From positions 372,001-436,000 of the forward strand of contig CAVTSA010000005.1 of the NCBI GenBank assembly GCA_963737225.1: a stretch of DNA of 64,000 nt, read 5' to 3'. The translations under genes were made by a program, and so were the position numbers. Below, piece after piece: positions 61,915 through 64,000 of the stretch (its first letter is position 1; every line of letters begins with the position of its first letter). The notes below the pieces were generated by a model. That model saw only the letters and a list, made by a program, of their open reading frames with translations, was not told where the DNA came from and ran no database searches. This DNA comes from CAVTSA01 sp963737225. Lineage in GTDB: Bacteria > Chloroflexota > Dormibacteria > Dormibacterales > Dormibacteraceae.

Positions 61915-64000
61915 TCACACGTGTTCGACCCATTCGAACGTCTCGGCGATGACATGGAGGATCGACTCGCGCGCCCGGTAGCCGTGGTCCTCGTAGGGAA
62001 GGAGAACCAGCCGGGCCGTGCCGCCGTTGCCCTGGACCGCCTGAAAGAGCCGCTCCGACTGGATCGTGTAGGTGCCCGAGTTGGAGTCGTCCAAGCCGTG
62101 GATAAGGAGTAGCGGCCGGCTGATCCGGTCCGCATGCGCGAAGGGTGAAACGCGGTGGTAGACCTCGGGGACCTCCCAATAGGAGCGGCGCTCAGTCTGG
62201 AAGCCGAAGGGGGTGAGGCTCCGGTTATAGGCGCCACTGCGGGCCACCCCGGCGCGGAAGAGGTCCGAGTGGGCGAGCAGCGTCGCGGTCACGAAGCCGC
62301 CGTAGCTGTGCCCCGCCGCGACGATGCGGCTCCGATCTGCCACCCCATCCGCATCCAGCGCGTCGATCGCGGCGCGCGCGGACGCCACCACCTGCTCGAC
62401 GAAAGTGTCGTTCATCGTATCCGGGTCACCGACGATCGGCATCGCCGCCGAGAACACCGCCCAGCCGCGGAGCAGGAGCCAGAGAGGGGATGCGCCCTCG
62501 AGGCGCGTGAAGAGTCGCTCAGAGCCACGGACCTGGCCGGCGGTGTCGGGGTCGGAGTAATCGAGCGGGTAGGCCCAGAGCAGCACCGGCAGACGGCCCT
62601 GCTCAGGCGTCCATCTCGGCGGCAGTTCCAGCAGGCCGCTGAGGGGCACGCCGTCGTCGCGCTGATAGCGGACGATGCGCCGCTCGGCATTGCTCAGCTG
62701 CGGGTGGGGGTCGGGCTCACGGGTCAGCGTCCGGCGCCCCTGAGCTTGGACGAGCACCAGGTGCGGCGGCTCGGTACGGCTCTGCCGCTCGAGCACAACA
62801 CCCCGGTCCACCGACCCCAAGACGGCGACCACGCGCTCATGTGCGTCCGCCGGACTTCGCAGGAGGCGGGTGATCCCGCCGCCGGTGAGGTCAAGGCGGT
62901 CGAGGAATGGGCGCTCGCCTTCCGGGCCGGCCCCGGCTCCGGCGAGGAGGATGCCGCCCTCTTCCTCATGCAGCACCAGATGACCCGAGGGCAATCTGTC
63001 GTGGAGCGGCGAGCCGGGGTCGCCGTAGGCGTCGTTGATGCTGAGATCGAAGACCAGGCGGCGGTCCTGGGGGGTGTCCACATTGATCACCCAGGTGCGC
63101 CTCCACCGCCGGTCTCGGTCCCACTCATCCAGCAGCGCGCGACCGCCGCGTCGGAACCACTCCAGGTCCGTCACGCGGTGCTGGGCGCGCAAGATCTCCT
63201 CTGGCTCGCCCGCGAACGGTGCTCGCAGCCGCATCAGCCGATCGCGGTGCGGGACCTCCACCGTGGGGTCGCCGCCGTCCAGGGCTTCGAACCAAATCAG
63301 CGTCGCGGGCTCCGACGCCTGCCACTGGATCGAACGCGGGCCGGTGGGCACGCCCTGCCGCGGCACCTCGTCGGCCACCGGTAGGTCGGCGACGGTGCGC
63401 ACGAGCTGTCCGTCCCGATCCCAGACTTCAGAAGCCCGGGCGAAGAACCGCCAAGGAACTCGGTGAGAGAAGGGGGTGCGGATGCGCTCGACCAGGAGGT
63501 GCGCGTCGTCGGGCGAGGGCTCGAAGCGGTCGTACATCCCCGGCTCGCCGAGCTGCTCGACCGTCCCTGCTTCTGGATCGACCCGGACCAAACGGCTCGT
63601 CGCGTAGTGCAAAAACCGCGCGTCGTCCTCGTCGCTGGTGAGCATGTCTTGGAAGGTCGCCATCTGCGAACGCTTGCCCGAACTTTCCTCCACGCGCGGC
63701 GAGGGCGGGACTGCAGGTACCGGCTGGAGTGACGGAGTGGCAAGAGCAGTGGCGAGCAGCTTCCCGTCTGAGGTCCAACGGAGCGGCGCCGAGGGGCCGC
63801 CGCGTCCGGACGGCGTGAGAGTGTCGGTGACGAGCAGGCCCGCAATCCGCCGCACCGATCCGTCGCGGGCCTCCGCCACCCAGACCTCACCGCCCCCATC
63901 GCAGTGACGGCTCAGGGCCAGCCTCCGCCCGTCCGGCGACCAAACGGGGTGTGAGAAGGAACGGTCGGGGAGGTCGATGAGCACCTCGCGGCCGGTGGAA
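61915..64000 (-). CDS. S9-family prolyl oligopeptidase-like peptidase, partial
   Basis: A C-terminal 695 codons of a two-domain serine peptidase; the frame continues past the window edge at 64000. The beta-propeller part has PVWSPDGRRLALSRHCDGGG and EVWVAEARDGSVRR. The alpha/beta-hydrolase part has RIVAAGHSYGGFVTATLLAH (nucleophile Ser in GHSYGG), LLLIHGLDDSNSGTYTIQSE (Asp) and LVLLPYEDHGYRARESILHV (His), so the catalytic triad is complete. It resembles glutamyl or dipeptidyl peptidases of the S9 group. A predicted GTG at 63984 is internal. Confidence 0.9.
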   Translation of the reverse strand, partial: STGREVLIDLPDRSFSHPVWSPDGRRLALSRHCDGGGEVWVAEARDGSVRRIAGLLVTDTLTPSGRGGPSAPLRWTSDGKLLATALATPSLQPVPAVPPSPRVEESSGKRSQMATFQDMLTSDEDDARFLHYATSRLVRVDPEAGTVEQLGEPGMYDRFEPSPDDAHLLVERIRTPFSHRVPWRFFARASEVWDRDGQLVRTVADLPVADEVPRQGVPTGPRSIQWQASEPATLIWFEALDGGDPTVEVPHRDRLMRLRAPFAGEPEEILRAQHRVTDLEWFRRGGRALLDEWDRDRRWRRTWVINVDTPQDRRLVFDLSINDAYGDPGSPLHDRLPSGHLVLHEEEGGILLAGAGAGPEGERPFLDRLDLTGGGITRLLRSPADAHERVVAVLGSVDRGVVLERQSRTEPPHLVLVQAQGRRTLTREPDPHPQLSNAERRIVRYQRDDGVPLSGLLELPPRWTPEQGRLPVLLWAYPLDYSDPDTAGQVRGSERLFTRLEGASPLWLLLRGWAVFSAAMPIVGDPDTMNDTFVEQVVASARAAIDALDADGVADRSRIVAAGHSYGGFVTATLLAHSDLFRAGVARSGAYNRSLTPFGFQTERRSYWEVPEVYHRVSPFAHADRISRPLLLIHGLDDSNSGTYTIQSERLFQAVQGNGGTARLVLLPYEDHGYRARESILHVIAETFEWVEHV

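Noticed and set aside
1..64000. CRISPR arrays, tRNA or rRNA genes, riboswitches
   Set aside because: No regularly spaced repeats, cloverleaf-like segments or rRNA sequence were seen on reading both strands; no covariance search was possible.

Overview
The window is GC-rich and gene-dense, with many 1-8 nt stop/start overlaps and frequent GTG/TTG starts. An F420-type LLM oxidoreductase, a complete IpdA/IpdB/IpdC/EchA20-like set, GlgX beside a GH63-like glucosidase, and DUF6325/SHOCT and WDG-motif small proteins suggest an actinobacterium or a related soil lineage. No rRNA or tRNA gene is seen, so the phylum is inference.

Region 1 (1-8.4 kb) is disturbed accessory DNA: a phosphotransferase, an HD-domain gene split by an IS110-family element whose exact ends can be deduced, an orphan NuoF, a nucleotidyltransferase, a broken glycosyltransferase, a decayed IS630-family element and a tyrosine-recombinase scrap. 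Region 2 (8.4-13.4 kb) is a coupled glucosidase/GlgX pair for glycogen or oligosaccharide breakdown. Region 3 (13.6-22.8 kb) holds an SDR, a VIT-family transporter, SHOCT and DUF6325 proteins, four tandem small membrane-protein paralogs (two with an in-frame TAG), membrane proteins and gene remnants (Ig-like domain, conjugative relaxase/helicase, sugar ABC permease), then a RidA protein.

Region 4 (23.2-33.7 kb) is a divergent acyl-CoA catabolic block. Two acyl-CoA dehydrogenases and a thiolase-like/DUF35 pair read leftward. Thiolase, acyl-CoA ligase, enoyl-CoA hydratase, IpdA, IpdB and an IpdC-like flavoprotein read rightward. The content matches the actinobacterial pathway for the last steroid rings (HIP pathway).

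Region 5 (33.9-50.1 kb) pairs a branched-chain-type ABC importer, an F420 oxidoreductase, a GMC oxidoreductase and an ABM protein with an unusual set: four related amidohydrolases, a fifth more distant one, two Rieske ferredoxins and two metallo-beta-lactamase-fold proteins. The amidohydrolases and ferredoxins form two mirror-image cassettes converging at 44.5 kb. In each paired family one member keeps the catalytic ligands and the other has lost them. Region 6 (50.6-58.6 kb) has two FCD-type GntR regulators, two ThDP enzymes (again one canonical, one divergent), a class III CoA-transferase, an acyl-CoA dehydrogenase and an HpcH/HpaI aldolase. Region 7 (58.9-64 kb) has a DUF1254/1214 protein, a class C beta-lactamase-like serine hydrolase and an S9 peptidase running off the end.

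A palindrome, TATCATTNNNATGAT, lies upstream of the thiolase operon, between the importer and the first amidohydrolase, and upstream of the GntR gene at 50.6 kb, with a weaker copy before the acyl-CoA dehydrogenase pair. It probably ties regions 4-6 into one regulon. Seven otherwise intact genes carry a frameshift, and all seven spans are 3n+1 long. Either the consensus has recurrent insertion errors or the island is decaying.
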